A DNA stretch of 64,000 bases from Monosporascus cannonballus (lineage: Eukaryota > Ascomycota > Sordariomycetes > Xylariales), in the NCBI GenBank assembly GCA_004154925.1, contig QJNS01000016.1, positions 434,001 through 498,000 on the forward strand, given 5' to 3'. Shown in pieces: positions 1 through 13,956 of the stretch. A program made the position numbers and the translations under genes. The notes beneath the pieces are model-generated. The model was given only the letters and a program-made list of their open reading frames with translations, had not been told where the DNA came from and ran no database searches. Numbering within the stretch: position 1 is the stretch's first letter; every line of letters starts with the position of its first letter.

Positions 1-3000
1 GCTTTTATAAAATAAATTACGTTTTTTTCTTTATTTTTGTTCTTTTTTTATATATTTAACATAATATATTTCTGGATATAAAATTTATATAAATATATTT
101 TATATCCTGGATTTTATTTTTTTTTCGATTATGTTCGTTTTTATTATTATAAGATTTTAATAAATTTTATATTTAAGTTTTAATATTTTTAAAATTAAAT
201 ACAGATTTTATACTTATTAAAACCTAAACGTACATTTAATTAATAATATTAATTCGTTATATAAAATACTAAATTTTGTTATTTCGTTCGGGTTATTTTT
301 ATTATTATAAGGTTTTAATAAGTCGAATATTAACGGTTTAAAATTTTTAAATTTAAAAATAAATTCCTTAACTTATTAAATTTAAACGCGTATATAATTA
401 AGTAATATTAATTATTTATATTTTTTTCGTAAATAATTATAAAATAATTTGTTATCATGTTTTAAAGCAAAAAGAAAATTTTAAATTAAATTTGTTTTTT
501 AATCCGAAATTCAACCAAATTCTTACGGTGGCAAATCTTAATAAATATATTTTTTAAAATTAGGGCCAATAATATGAAATTATCTTATTCGATCTAAAAA
601 TCATAGAACGGTAAAAAAAATACGATAAAAAAAGTTCATAAACTTTTCTAACCTTTTGGAACAAAGGTTTCTATTTTAGTTAAAAAAGACGGCGTACTTT
701 ACTTATACCAATCGTATGCCGACTTTCCGGCTGCTCCTTATAAATTAATTATAACTTTAAATAAGATAACGCCTAACGACTTTATTATAATTGCGGAAAA
801 GATTAGGCGGGATAATTGGCGGTTACGATCACCGGGGCTCCTTTTAAGCCTAGTAAAAAAGGACATTATCGGCGTTTCCCACCTGGAACCTAGTATAAGT
901 TTAATTAATACGCTTCCATTATGACCCTAGGCATATACTTACTTTAATATTCCGGCAAATTAAATAAGAATTATATATATTTTTAATTATATAATAAATA
1001 AATAAAAAAATCTTAAAACGATTTAATTTAAGTTATAATTTTTATTAATTTAGTTATTATTTTTTTAGTTTTAACCAAACTTAGTACATAAACGCTTTAT
1101 GCTTAATAAAACGAATTATTTAAGGTTAAACAATTAATTATTATTATTTTATTTATATATAAAATAATAAATAAAATAGGCGATCGAATACGAAAATTTA
1201 AGCGTTTCGTAAAATCCCTATTTGATTTTACGATTTTTTATACTGTATTTGTACATAATTCAAAACTTTTAATAAGTTTGTCGCCGCTATAATATACCCT
1301 TATTTTCTTTACCCGAATTCTTATTAAAAATTAACTAATTAGGGGCTAACTGGAAAACGATATTTTATGTAAAAAGTTATAATAACAGGAAATATTAAAT
1401 TAAAAACAGGCATATTTAAAGCTTTTGCATAAAATAAAGATGTTAAAAATTTATCGGGTAAGAAATTAACTTATAGCAAATTATAACGGACTTGGAACTA
1501 AGTTATAATATTAATAGGGGAACCCGGCCAAAAACGATTTATTTTATTTTCGAACCGCTGGTATTTTGTATATATCTTTTTTTATATCGTTGGCGATAAT
1601 ATTTTCTGGAAATAAAAAAAGAATTTAATGTAATAATTATTACCTCCCGTAATTTGACGATAATCCTAATCGTATAAAAGTAATTTTGGTCGATTAATAC
1701 GGAGTTTTTTTATTCGGAACGTTAAATATTTATTAAATTTATTTATTTTTGTTCCCGATATAGATGTATTATAGTTTCGGTATATAATAAATATAATTTT
1801 TTATAATGGTACCTTTGTAAAAAATCATAATAATAAAAAATAAACTTATTCCGTTATTATTAATAAAGTCGAAATATTTGCCTAAGAAAACGCGGAATAC
1901 GGTTCGGAAAAACTTTAGGAATATAAATATTAATTCGGTATCTTTTAAATCCCTTTTAAGATATAATATACGGATTCTAGCGGTTAAAGGTTTAAAACGG
2001 AAAGGATTTATATTTATAAATCCGTAAAATACATAACAGGCGGATTCGAAAATTAATTTAAAAATTTATGGCGTACCCCGGCAATAAAAATGGAAATAAA
2101 AATTGCATAATCGATGGCCATAAGCAAATATATTCGACGGTACTTCTAAAAGGTATAAAAAACAAAGCGTACCATATTTAATTTTCTCGATTAATGTGCA
2201 AATTTCCCTAAGAATAACTCAATATTAAATATATCCAAACATTCGGTTTCGATAAGGATTAAGTTAATAAGCAAATTTGGTAAAGTATTGCTTAATATTA
2301 ATAAAAAGATTTAAAGCTTTATTTATAACTTAAACTTTTACCAGAATTTCGTAATAAAATTTTTTGAATACGTTTTAAGAAAGGAACCTTAATTTGTTAA
2401 TTTTGGCAATTTAAACATTATAATTGGGAAATACTTATAAAATTGTCCAGAAAAAATATCTAAGGTTAGCGTAATAGCTATTAATAAATATACAAGATTA
2501 TATAATTCCGATCGTTTTATAATATAAGTTAAAAGTTAATTAATTTGGAAACTTAATTAAGTAAAAATAGGTCTAAAAAATTAAAACGTTTATAATAAAT
2601 TAAATAATTCCTTAAATTTTTATAAGAAATGTTATAAGTTACCTAATATAATACCTTTAGCTGTAAACCATAACAAGGCAGTTAAAACTAGTTTTTAGGA
2701 TTTAGTTACGTAATAAAAACGAAATTTATTAAAACGTATTAATTTTGCGGACCTAGTAATATCTGGATCCCAGTAAAACAGTTCCGTTATGCCTTTTCCG
2801 CAGTATTAAAATTATATTCCCGGCAAGTATTATATTTAGAAAAAATTATAATAATTAGGTTTTATTCGGTTTTTTTTAATAAAGTATTATTATATTTTAT
2901 TTTTGCTGTAATAAATATTACTATTAACAGCCGATAACGAAATAAGTTTAAAAGAATTTAATAGATTTAGCCGGCTAATTCGGTTAAAATTACGCCCATT

Positions 3001-4644
3001 TTATTATGTTTTTCCGTAATAAAACAAATTATAGAATTTAAAGATATCAAAATTCGAAAATAAAAGTAGCCGATAATTATTATTAAAGGTACCGCTTTGG
3101 TACCCTTAATATAATATAAACGTACGTTACCTAAAATAAAATTTGCTTTAATTCTGGAAATATGATTTTTTAAATGCAAGTTATAATCGATTAAAATAAA
3201 TGATTTTTTCCGCGTTATACGAAATTAGTAATAAAAGTAGGAATATGCTTTAATATATTTCGTTCCTTTTATAAATATAATTATCTGGATTTCCGTTAAG
3301 GGATATTTATTAAAAAGCTTATACGTATTTAAGGTTTTTTTAAGAATAAGATTTTCGAAGTTAATAGTTTTTTCGTAAATATTTAGCCAAAGCGTATTAA
3401 ATATTTGGGTTGTTATAATAAAAATTATTAATTAAAGGTTTTTATTTTTAGAAAAGGAAAAAAATATTAATAATATAAAAATAATCGAATTAATATTTTT
3501 AAAGAAAATAGCTTATGATCGTTAACTAATCGGGAAGTACGATTTAAGTTTACTTTTTATTAATTTCTTTTTTTTAAAAAAAACATTTTTTAATTTTTGT
3601 TTCAATTAAAATATTACGTATATGTATATAATTTACTGTAATATTATATATTATTCTTAAATATAATATAAGTTAAGGCGGTTTTATTAATAATATATTA
3701 ATATAATAATAAAAATACAAAAATCTGGCATAATATTTTTAATAGATTTTATTTAAGAAAAAATTAAATTAATTTACGGGTTATCGCCTTTATATATATA
3801 ATTAGATAATTAAAAAATATTTTTTAGGTAATACCTTATAGCCTATATTTATTAACCGAAAATACCTAAAAATATTAATATATTTATAAATTATATAGAA
3901 TAAAGAAATTATATTTTCGGGATTTTTATTTTGTAATAAATATATAAATAATAAATAAATTATATATATTAAAGGTTTTACCCGGAGAAATGTTGGCGGT
4001 TTAATTTACCAAATTTATATTTTTTAAACGTTATATAAAATCTTTATATATTTGGTATATTTTAGGTATTACCTTAGAAGCGCATATTTTAGGGCAATAT
4101 TCAGGTATGTGACAAAATTTCCGTTAAATTTTTTATTTTGCAATTCTGGGTTTTTAAAGTTTTTAATTTTCGTAATTATTATCCTTTGTTTTCCATAATT
4201 CCTAATTCCGTATTAAGTCGTTACTGGACGGGTAATTTAGGAATAATATATGGAAAAGATCTAACGTAAAAAGGTAATATATTAATTAGTTAAGTTATAA
4301 AATAAACGGTTTTAGCTTATAATAAACGAAAGGGCGAAATTAACCATAATTATCGATAAAATATATAACGAAAATTTAATAAATCTTTTATATTATAAAT
4401 AATTAAAATAATTTTGGATTAATAGAATTTATATATTTTTGAAATTAAAGGTTTAAAATAGATATTTAGTATAAATAATTTTAAATCCTATTTTTTAAAT
4501 TTATTTTGAACGTATTTTTTTCGAAAAAATTAAAACCGGAGGCGTTTAATTTTAGAATTAAACGCGCGGTAATATATATTTATTTTTAATAATTTATTAA
4601 AAAATTATAGGTATATAATCGAAAAAATGGCCGCTAGCCGTAAA
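1..4644. other. AT-rich RIP-type desert, left edge
   Basis: Almost entirely A+T with frequent TpA and surviving CpG, and few CpA or TpG, as expected after repeat-induced point mutation. A slightly less AT-rich patch lies at about 660-960. The minus-strand open frame at 2967-3179 (70 codons) begins with a non-ATG codon and continues upstream into stops. Its translation resembles no family I can name. The stretch is probably a mutated transposon, but I could not identify reverse transcriptase, integrase or transposase motifs in it. Confidence 0.6.
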
Positions 4645-4771
4645 ATAACGGCTATACCCCAGTACCGTTACGCCAAAGGCAAAAACGCTAGCGATTAATC
4701 GTATTAGCAGCAATCAACTAAATGCTTAAAACTGTTTGGAAATAACCTTAAAGGTAATTAGGCTATAATAC
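4645..4771 (+). repeat. Dispersed ~150-bp repeat, copy 1
   Basis: Homologous to the better preserved copy at 34787-34938: both carry a CCGTTACG block, then CTAGCGATT, then AGTAATCAACT/AGCAATCAACT and an end reading GGCTATAATA versus GGCTGTAACA. The differences are mainly C to T and G to A. The boundaries are approximate. Confidence 0.55.
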
Positions 4772-4879
4772 AAAATATATAAAATATTTTCCATAAATAT
4801 ATATAAAAAACCGTAAATAATATATATTATTACTTTAATTAAAAATTACGTATAATAAAACGTAAATTATTTTATGGTT

Positions 4880-5120
4880 AATAAATAATAATAAATAAAG
4901 TTATTAATTTAATAAGTTATTAATAATGTATAAAGTTATTAATAGTTTAATTAAGTTATCGGTAGTTAAATAAGTTATTAGTAATAAATAAGGTTATTAA
5001 TAATTAATATGTTATTAATAACTTAATAAGTTATTAATAACGTATAAAGCTGTTAATAATTAGGCTTGAGTTGTTAATAACATATAATAATACTAATAAC
5101 TTAAAATAGGTTATCGGCGG
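4880..5120. repeat. Degenerate TTATTAATAA-type tandem repeat
   Basis: The motif AAGTTATTAATAA and close variants (AGGTTATTAATAA, ATGTTATTAATAA, AAGCTGTTAATAA) recurs about a dozen times at irregular spacings of roughly 15-25 bp. It looks like an old tandem array blurred by transitions. No coding potential is seen. Confidence 0.55.
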
Positions 5121-6266
5121 CTAATACTATAACTTAAAAGCCGTTTTAAATTAATTAACAGATAAACTTATTAATAACCGCCAATATTATATACCTATTA
5201 TTTTAAATAGATCCCGGCCGCATAAACTTGTATTTATATAATTTTAAAAATATAATAACGCGTTATTATTTATATCTCCTATATTATTTAAACTTTATAA
5301 GATTTCGATAAATTTATCGAAATTTTTTTATTTTCAGTTATTATTAACCTAAATACGAAAAGTAATATTAGGTTTATTATAAATAAAACTTAATATAAAA
5401 TATTTTTACGTATATTAAATTAAAGTTTTTTTTCCTTTTTTAATTTATTAAAACGTTTATTAATATATTAATAATTAATCGCCCAATAAATAATAACAAA
5501 AAATATATAATATGGAAAAAATGCTATCTGGTATTAACAAAAATATAATTATTTATTTTTAATCAAAACATAAACAAAACGATATAAAATATATAATAAT
5601 AATCCGGTTATTTTAAAATAATTATAACGTTTTTTTCGTAAATTCGTCGTTATATAATATGTTTTTATTATTTTATACCAAAAACATAATACTTAATATC
5701 GAAAAAATAAATATATATTATTTACGATTTAATTTTTTATAATAACAAATAAATAGAAATTTTTTTACGTAAAACGTATATTAAATACGGTATTAAATAC
5801 GGTATTTTATATAACGCTTAATTAATTAAATATTATAACCGTTAAAAGCAATAAATTATTAAATTATATTAAATTTTCCACATAAATAAATTTAATTATA
5901 TTATGATAAAATAATTTCGTTAAGTTATTATAAAATTAAATAATAAAAGTAATATAATAAGTTATGTTAAATAATAAAACTAATTAAATTATAATATTTA
6001 ATAATCCGGATACTTAATAATATTATAAGCTTTTCGGTAAAAATATAATTTCGGACGTTAATACGTTTATTCCGGTACCAGAAATATTATTTTTTAAATT
6101 ACTTAACTGGAATTCCGGATTTTATAATTACGGCTTAAAATATAATAATAAAGGGTTTTTTATTAACTTTTAGTAACTTATAAGGCTTTTAAGGCTAATT
6201 ATTTCGAGTTTTCTCCCTATACTAAATAATGCACCTGCCAAAAAGGCCTATAATTTTAATATGGAT

Positions 6267-6482
6267 TTTGAAGATATCGAGAATATCGAGAACGTCAAAA
6301 GCGCCGAAGACGTCGAAAACGTTAAGGATATCGAGGGCGCCGGGGGCGTCGAAAACGTTAAGAACGTTAAGGGCGCCAAAGAAGTCAAGGGCGCCGAGGA
6401 CGTCGAGGGCGCCGAGGATATCGAAAGCGCCGAAGATATTAAAAGCGCCGAGGATGTTAAAAGCGTTAAGGATGTCAAAAAT
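6267..6482 (+). repeat. 18-bp minisatellite, 12 units
   Basis: Twelve consecutive 18-bp units run without a length change from 6267 to 6482. A typical unit reads GCCGAGGACGTCGAGGGC; later units carry GATATC or GATGTT variants. The array is much richer in G+C than its surroundings. In the frame starting at 6261 it encodes six-residue repeats of the type A-E-D-V-E-G (75 codons from an ATG). The other plus frame (6229-6519) and the complementary strand (6248-6478) are also open, because 18 is a multiple of three and the units contain few stop-forming triplets. No flanking gene, promoter or splice structure supports translation, so I treat it as a satellite and not a CDS. Confidence 0.85.
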
Positions 6483-9400
6483 CCCTAAACGATTAATAAT
6501 AACAATAATTCCGAAATAAGAGAAAATAAATTTATTCTGGACTTAACTAATATAATTAAAACTTTTTTATAGATAAAAAAGCTAAAAAAATCCTGGGCAA
6601 AAACCGGCTCCATTATACGTTTTCGGGAGCGACACGATATTACCCAAATATTTAAAACGATTAACGAAAGTCAAAACGCCGGCGTTAAATATAATATTAA
6701 TCGCAAATAAATTTTAAAGGATATGGTTATACGGCGCAAAAAGTTAACAAAAAATATACCTCGAAAAAAATTACGGAAAAATAATTCGAACCGTTATAAC
6801 CGTTACGATAACCGGATATTTAACAAATTAATACGCTTAAATTATCCGTATTTGGCAAAAAGGGCGATATTCAAAATTTTAAGTAAAAAATATAAGTTTA
6901 AATATTAATAATTACAATCCTAATTACGTACAAATTAAATTTAATATACTTTCGATAAAAAATTTGAACCCGGAATTTTCGCCTTAATCCCGATTAGGTT
7001 TTTTGTTAAGTTTAACATTATAAGGCAGATATAAAATTAATACTTTAGGTATATTAACTTTATTAATTTTTATTAAAATAAAACGGATATTATGTTTAAA
7101 GCTGGCGGTATTAATTAAAAAGTTATAAAAACGGAAAAATAAAATTATTCGACTTAATGCCGAAACTTATAAGGTATTAAGCATTTCTAAGTTAACATAA
7201 TAAAAAATAACAGCCTTTAAATAAAAGATATTTACGGTTTATTTTAATAATTAATATTTATATATAAAATAAAATATCTTATATAATTTTTTTTACGTAA
7301 TATAAATATTTTTGTAAATTTAGCAATATACCCATAATTATAATATATTAAAGTTATATTATTAAAATAAAGTACGAAATAATAATTATTTTATAAATTT
7401 TATAAAATTAAAATTAACGTTTTTTGCAAATTAGGTAAATATTAACATATTTTTAAATTATATTCCGGCTAAAAAACCCATTATATAATTTATTATTTTT
7501 CGAATTAACTTATTTTTTTAATATATTATTAATAATATAATATATCTTAATATTTTGCTAAATTTATTATCGTATAACGTAATTATTAACGCCTTTTATT
7601 ATACTTAATAATATTAATATTACAAAATAAATTTAAAGATATCGGACGTTTTAATTTAACATTTTTTTAATACGTAAATATTATTAATAATATTAAAATA
7701 TGGATATAATTCGGGATACCGCTATTATCTTAATTAATCTAAGTTATATATTATTTTTATAAATAGGAAAAATATGGGTATAAGAAAATCTAAATTACAT
7801 ACAAACAAATAATAGGCCTATTACGCTTATACCCCCATTAACCTAGTAATCCCTAATAACAAATCCTTTAATTATATATATCCTAATAAATAATATTATT
7901 TTCCTAATAAAAAAAATTTAATTTTCTAGGGCTAATATTATTAAGGTAAATTATTAAATTTAATTTTATTAAGTTAAATAAATTGCGTTAATATTAATAT
8001 ATCTTAATTAATATACTTTAAATAAGCTTATTACGGCAGCAACCCGGACAAAAACTAATTATAAAAACTAAGTTTTCGCAATTGCACCCATATATTAAAT
8101 AATTACAATAATTTCGGAAATTAAGAAATCAAAATAATATTTATAAAAACTTATTATAAGATAATAAAAAAAATTTCTTTTAATATACGTTTTTTATAAC
8201 GTTTATATATGGCCAAACTTTTACGTTTTTTTCATACAAACTTAAATATAATAATAACTTAACGTTATAATATTTTTTTTATTATTTTTTGGAATTTTGG
8301 TATTTGCTAAATTTCTAAAATTAAAACTTTATAATATTTAACCACCTTTTAAATTAATTGCAAGTTCGACAATAAAAATTATATAAGTAATTTAATTCAA
8401 AATTTTATTTTTGTATTAACGTCGATAGGATTTATAATCTTTTAAATAACGCATACGAAATAACGTTAATATTCCGTAATACGGACTTCCTTTCAATATC
8501 GTTTTCTTTTGGCCGTTTGCTTTACCCAGGTTTGCAAATAATTACTTTTATTATTCCTGTAAAAGTTCTTAATAATAATACTTATTTTTCTTAGTATTTA
8601 TCTTTTCCCCCTCCAAAATCGCTCCGTTTTTCTTTTTCCGGAAACCAATATTATTCTTTAAATTAATAATATATAAGAATTACGCCGGGTTATTAATTAT
8701 TATTTATAATACTATAAATATATCAAACGGATTTAATAAGCTAAATATGATAAATTTTATCTAAAAAAAGTTAATTAATTACGTTATGCCAACCTCGATA
8801 TTAATTATAACAAAAATGGCGATAACCTTTAGGACGTTTACCTCGGTAAATTTAGCAATATCGACCAGCCATTTTCTAACAACAAATTTTTTAACCCGGA
8901 CGACCGCCGTTATTCAGTCCAAATTCGACAGCGGCAAAAACGCAACATAGGCTAAACAAATAAAAAGTATGCGAAACAGGTAGCCGAACCCGTTATCTGC
9001 ATTATTAACTTTTTTTATGCTTATAATATTTTGCGGAACGGCCGGAAACGTTATAATAGTCCAAATAATAACTAATACTATTAACATATTATGCTAAAGT
9101 TTTTTTTTTCCATAATTTCTTTTTATTAATTATGCTTAGGCATAAAATATTTTTTTAATAAAATTTGTTTCGTATAAAAATTCATAAATTTATAAATATA
9201 AATAAAAACCTTTCTTGTAGTAATAATATATATTATATTATTTTTGGTTTCCATATTATAAGATGTAAATAACATACTGATAAAGTAATATATTAATAAT
9301 ATAAAAATCCTTAATATATTAACAAAATATCGTACTAAAAATCTTATAATCCTTTTTTTTGGGAGGGGAAGGGGGGAGGCAACAATATAACGTACCGTTT

Positions 9401-11760
9401 TTTATCCACTTTAAAGGCCGCAAAATGGTCGCAAATTCGTACAAATTTAATTATTACAAAATCGCAAATTTATCAAATTAAAAATATCCTATAATTACGA
9501 TAGGAAATAAATAAGGTAAGTTAATTTTTGGTTATAATAACGAATATTTTCCGAGATTATAAGGCCCGGCTAAAAAACCATCTTTACGCCTCCCTATATT
9601 CCGCTTCCTAATTTTCCGGTTTTAAATTTTTTTTATTTATACTAATATTATTGCAAATATAACTTGTATTAATTAATAAATAAATAAGAATATTGCTTTT
9701 AAATAAATTCCATATCCGTAATTAAGGAACTTATTTTCATCGGAAACCGTATTCTTTATAATCAAAAAGTAATTAACTTAACTAAAAACAATCGTTATTA
9801 CCGTATCTGTAAAATAATTTTTAAAAAAACCGATAACGTTTATACGTATAAAAACTGCAGATATATAAGTTAGTACTTTATAATATAAAACGGTTCCGTT
9901 AAATAATTTAAGTTATTTATTTAAGTTATATTAGCTTTTGAGTTTTCGCCGGATACCTTTATTAAAACCATAACTTTAAGTAAAATTAGCAGAAAATATT
10001 AAAATTAAATGGTTTGCTTTACGATTATAAAATTTGTTTTTCGTTATTAAAAAAATCCAACGAAATTTAAATGTTATATTATATATGTTATTTATAACTG
10101 GGCTAATTTATATTAAAAACGTACGTATTTTGCAAAATTTGTTTTTTTCGTTAGCGTAATAGCCCTATGGCTACTAATTTGCTATATCCTTCCTATTAAC
10201 GGAAATATTGCGATACGAAAAGATATAAGGCCGACGCGTATTTTTGCTTAATATATTATTATGAGTTTGGGATAATTATTATTAAATATATATAGCAATA
10301 AAAATCTAAAAAAATTAATTATTATAAAATTTCTAGATATATTTAATTACGGCAAATAGGTTTTTTAAAATGATAAGCTAATTAATTACGAATTTGGGGC
10401 GGGAAATTACGAATTAAAAAAATTTATTTATTAACATTTAACGGATTTACGAGATTCGCCATTTTTTATATAAATAAAATAATTCCAAAAAACTTATTTA
10501 TAATTTATTTTAAATATAAAATTAAATATGCTTAATATCTTATTTTAATTTAATATTTATTTAGTTAAAACTTATACTTAAAATCTATATATTTAATTCG
10601 GATATATTATTAGGCAAATTCCTTTCCGTAATAACGACAAAAATAAAATGCTTTCGGACTTTTATAAAAATAACTGCAAAATACGATTGCCGTCGAAAAC
10701 ATATTATTTAAACGCCTTAAAAAACGTAAAAGTAAAATAATAAATATATTATTTAATGTAATAATACTAACCGTTAAAACATCTATTGCCAGTAAGTATT
10801 TAGATAATATTTTTTTATCCTTATATATCCAAACAAGGTATTAAGGGTTCGGCTTAAGAGATTTTACGTTTATTTCGATATATCCTTTTTTAAAAATATT
10901 TTGTTACAAATGGACAATAACATATCGGATATTGGCCATAAAATATTTGGCGTACGTAATAAATAATAGGGCCTTATATAATATTATAATCTTTATTTCT
11001 ATAAGTTAGCACTATTTCTTAATAATTTCCTTATATATTCTATAAACGTTATGCTTAAATCTGGTACGGTATATCAACTTCAGGTTATATTTATTATCAT
11101 TATAAATTTTCGGGCAATAATCGTAAAACGTAACCTATTTCTAATAATTACAAATTTAATAATATTGCTTAAAAATATATAATAAGATCTTAAGATGTAA
11201 TAAAATTCGGTATATGTAAAAATGAAATTATTTATCGATATATATATTAAAAATAATAAGTTAATATCATATTATTCTTTTTTATCGCCGTTATAATCCG
11301 ATTTAATAACTTTAATTCAAATAAGTAATATTTTTTTGTTACCGAATTTTATAACATAATTTTTATTTGTTCGGTAATAATTTTAATTTTAAAAATTAAT
11401 TTAAAATAATTTTTTTAACTTTATATGTTTTAATGTATAATATTAAGGGCTTATACTGGTTATAATATAATAAGCCGTTATTAATAATTTAATATAATTT
11501 TTACGATACCGTTAATATTAAAACCCGAATAATTAATTTCCGTAAAATATTAAAATTAATAAATAAATATATTACTATTAAGTACCTTTATTAAAATTTT
11601 AAAAACAATTATTTAATAACGTATATAAAATAACGGTAAAATAAAAATAAATTAAAAAGAAAATCCGCATAACAAAATATTAACGTTACCTTACATAATA
11701 TACTAAAAATATTGATTATCTTGATAATATTCGTAAAAATTGTCATTTCGTAAAGAAAAA
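6483..11760. other. AT-rich RIP-type desert
   Basis: No gene recognised. The open frame at 6723-6908 is short and Lys/Asn-rich, as expected from base composition. A G-rich tract (9361-9379) stands out. A less AT-rich patch lies near 8800-9000. The base pattern matches mutated repeats, but no transposon protein motif could be read. Confidence 0.55.
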
Positions 11761-11875
11761 CTTATTACGGTTATATTATACCGTAACGTTAAAGGTATAA
11801 AAAATTGGCGAAATAATCGTAACGGTAATAATTAACCTAAATATTTATAATTATATATATATATTAAAGCCTATT
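11761..11875 (+). repeat. Direct repeat pair, left copy
   Basis: Begins CTTATTACGGTTATATTATA and aligns along about 115 bp with 13605-13719. The differences are mostly transitions plus a few substitutions near the middle. With the second copy 1.84 kb downstream in the same orientation, this could be a pair of short LTRs or two dispersed insertions. Confidence 0.55.
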
Positions 11876-13604
11876 ATGATAATCTATAACAAAATTATAT
11901 TAACTTTATAATTAAATCAAAAATAATTAAATATTATAAAGTTTTAATTTTAAATTACCTGCCAAATTTTTAAGAACTAATAAAAAATATATATTATTAT
12001 TTAAACGTTATTATATTTAGGTTTAAACGTATGAACGTATTGTAAAAAGGGGGTTATTTAAAAGTATTTATTTTTAGTTAACGCGCAATTAAATTCCAAA
12101 TTTCTTAAATTATTTATTTATTTTAAATAAAAAAATGGAAAAAGAAAAATATTAAAAATTCATTTAAATAAGGGCCGGAAAGGTTATATAAAGGAAAATA
12201 GGAAATAATATCTCCTAAAAGAAAAGCTAAATTAACGAAAATTAAAAATATGCTATCTGATTTTAAATACGTAATAATTTTCGGAAAAGAAAAATTTTAA
12301 TAATCTAAACCTTTTAATGGAATATTCCATTTTATTTTAAATAAAATTGCTAACTTTAACGAAAAATTACAATAATTGCAGCCAGTAAGTCGGACGTATT
12401 ATCTTTTTTACTCTTATATTAACGAGATTTAACTCATTTAAGCAGATTTTATATAAACTTAAATATATCGAAAAGGAGTTAGCGAAAAGCTTTGTTTTGG
12501 AATGTAAATTCGACTATGTCGACGCCGAACTAACCAGGAATAATTGATTAAAAAATATTAAAAAGAATTTTAAAAAGGTAAACGACTTAATTTTAACATT
12601 TGTAACAAATTTCAGAACCTTTTCCGTAAATATAAGTTTTCGATTAAAAGATATAAACGTATATTAAGGATATTAAATTAGAGAAAAACTTTTAACATAT
12701 AATATAAATAATTATTATCTTTAAATTATTACATTAAGCCATTTTATTATCATAACTTAAATTAATTTAAATTAATTAATTTAAAATAAAAGTCGGATTT
12801 TAATAATTATACGAAAATAATCTAATAAATAAAAAACTAATAATGAAATTTAATTATAATATATGTAAAATTTATTATTTATCGTATTTGCAATTAATTA
12901 CAATATATTTGTCGTAAAAAAAGGGTATTTATATTAATTATTAAGTTTTATAGCACCCTGGAAAAACCTTATTCCGGCACATTCACAATATATAAAAAGC
13001 TTCCTAATTACCGTTTCTTAGAGTTTAATTTTAATTAATATTATAAAGATAAAGATTTTCGTTTCCAAAAAACCAATTTTTAAGGCCTAACGTAGACTCG
13101 CCACGGTTAAACTTCAAAAAGGAATCTTAGTTTTAAAAGGTGATCTGGATTAATCTGGGTAATTTAGGACCAGATTATATAGATTATATAAATTTACGAC
13201 ATATTTACTTTAAGAATTAAAATATATAATAAATTAATTTTTTATATAAATAGTATTTATTTAATTCCGTTTTTTAATTATTAATTTAAGTTTACAGCTA
13301 AAAGCAGCCGTTTTTTATTATAGAAAAAGTCCGTAAATTTTTTAACGAACAAATTATTAAATTATTTTTCGCCTTATTATTACTTACAAATCAAAATCTT
13401 ATTTCGGATATTGCTTATATCTCCAGGTAAATATATAACAGGTTCGTTATAATTAAATAATTATTATTTCCCATATTTTATATAACCTTTTTTCGCGATT
13501 AACCTAATTATAATAATATTCCTTATTTTAGCCTAAATTAAATTTTATTTTAATATATTTATTTAATTTTTTGTAAGGAATTAAATTTAAAAAAAAAGAC
13601 GTTA

Positions 13605-13719
13605 CTTATTACGGTTATATTATACCGTTTCGTTACCAGAGCAAAAAATCGGTAAAATAATTGCAATTATAGCAATTATTTTAATGCTTATAATTATATA
13701 CATATTTTAAAACTTATTT
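13605..13719 (+). repeat. Direct repeat pair, right copy
   Basis: Same orientation as 11761-11875 and begins with the same 20 bases. The 1.73 kb between the copies has no readable retrotransposon motif, so I cannot call an element. A segment at about 12490-12560 is less AT-rich but gives no recognised protein. Confidence 0.55.
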
Positions 13720-13806
13720 GGTATCCCTAAACCGTAATATTACTTTGTAAAAATTTATATAAAAAACGAATAAAAAACCTAAAAAATATCGATTAATATT
13801 ACATTA

Positions 13807-13956
13807 AGTTATATATAACGGCATATACCTTATACCATTACGTTAACGGCAAAGGATTAGTAAATTAATTACATTAATAACGATTAATTAGATAATTATA
13901 GTTGCATATATATTCCGTACACAATTAAAAAATATTACAAAAAATCAAATTATAAT
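13807..13956 (+). repeat. Dispersed ~150-bp repeat, copy 2
   Basis: Aligns with 34787-34938 over its whole length, for example CCATTACGTTAACGGCAAAGG against CCGTTACGTCAAAGAGCAAA, then AGTTGCATATATATTCCGT against AGCTGCATATACACTCTGG. Heavily mutated by transitions. The ends are approximate. Confidence 0.5.

Noticed and set aside
2967..3179. Minus-strand 70-codon frame considered as a LINE reverse transcriptase tail
   Set aside because: The resemblance was too loose, no catalytic A-x-D-D block was found upstream, and stops surround it.
4880..5120. TTATTAATAA array considered as a CRISPR-like array
   Set aside because: Spacing is irregular, repeats are degenerate and the context is a fungal chromosome. 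It is an AT-rich tandem repeat.
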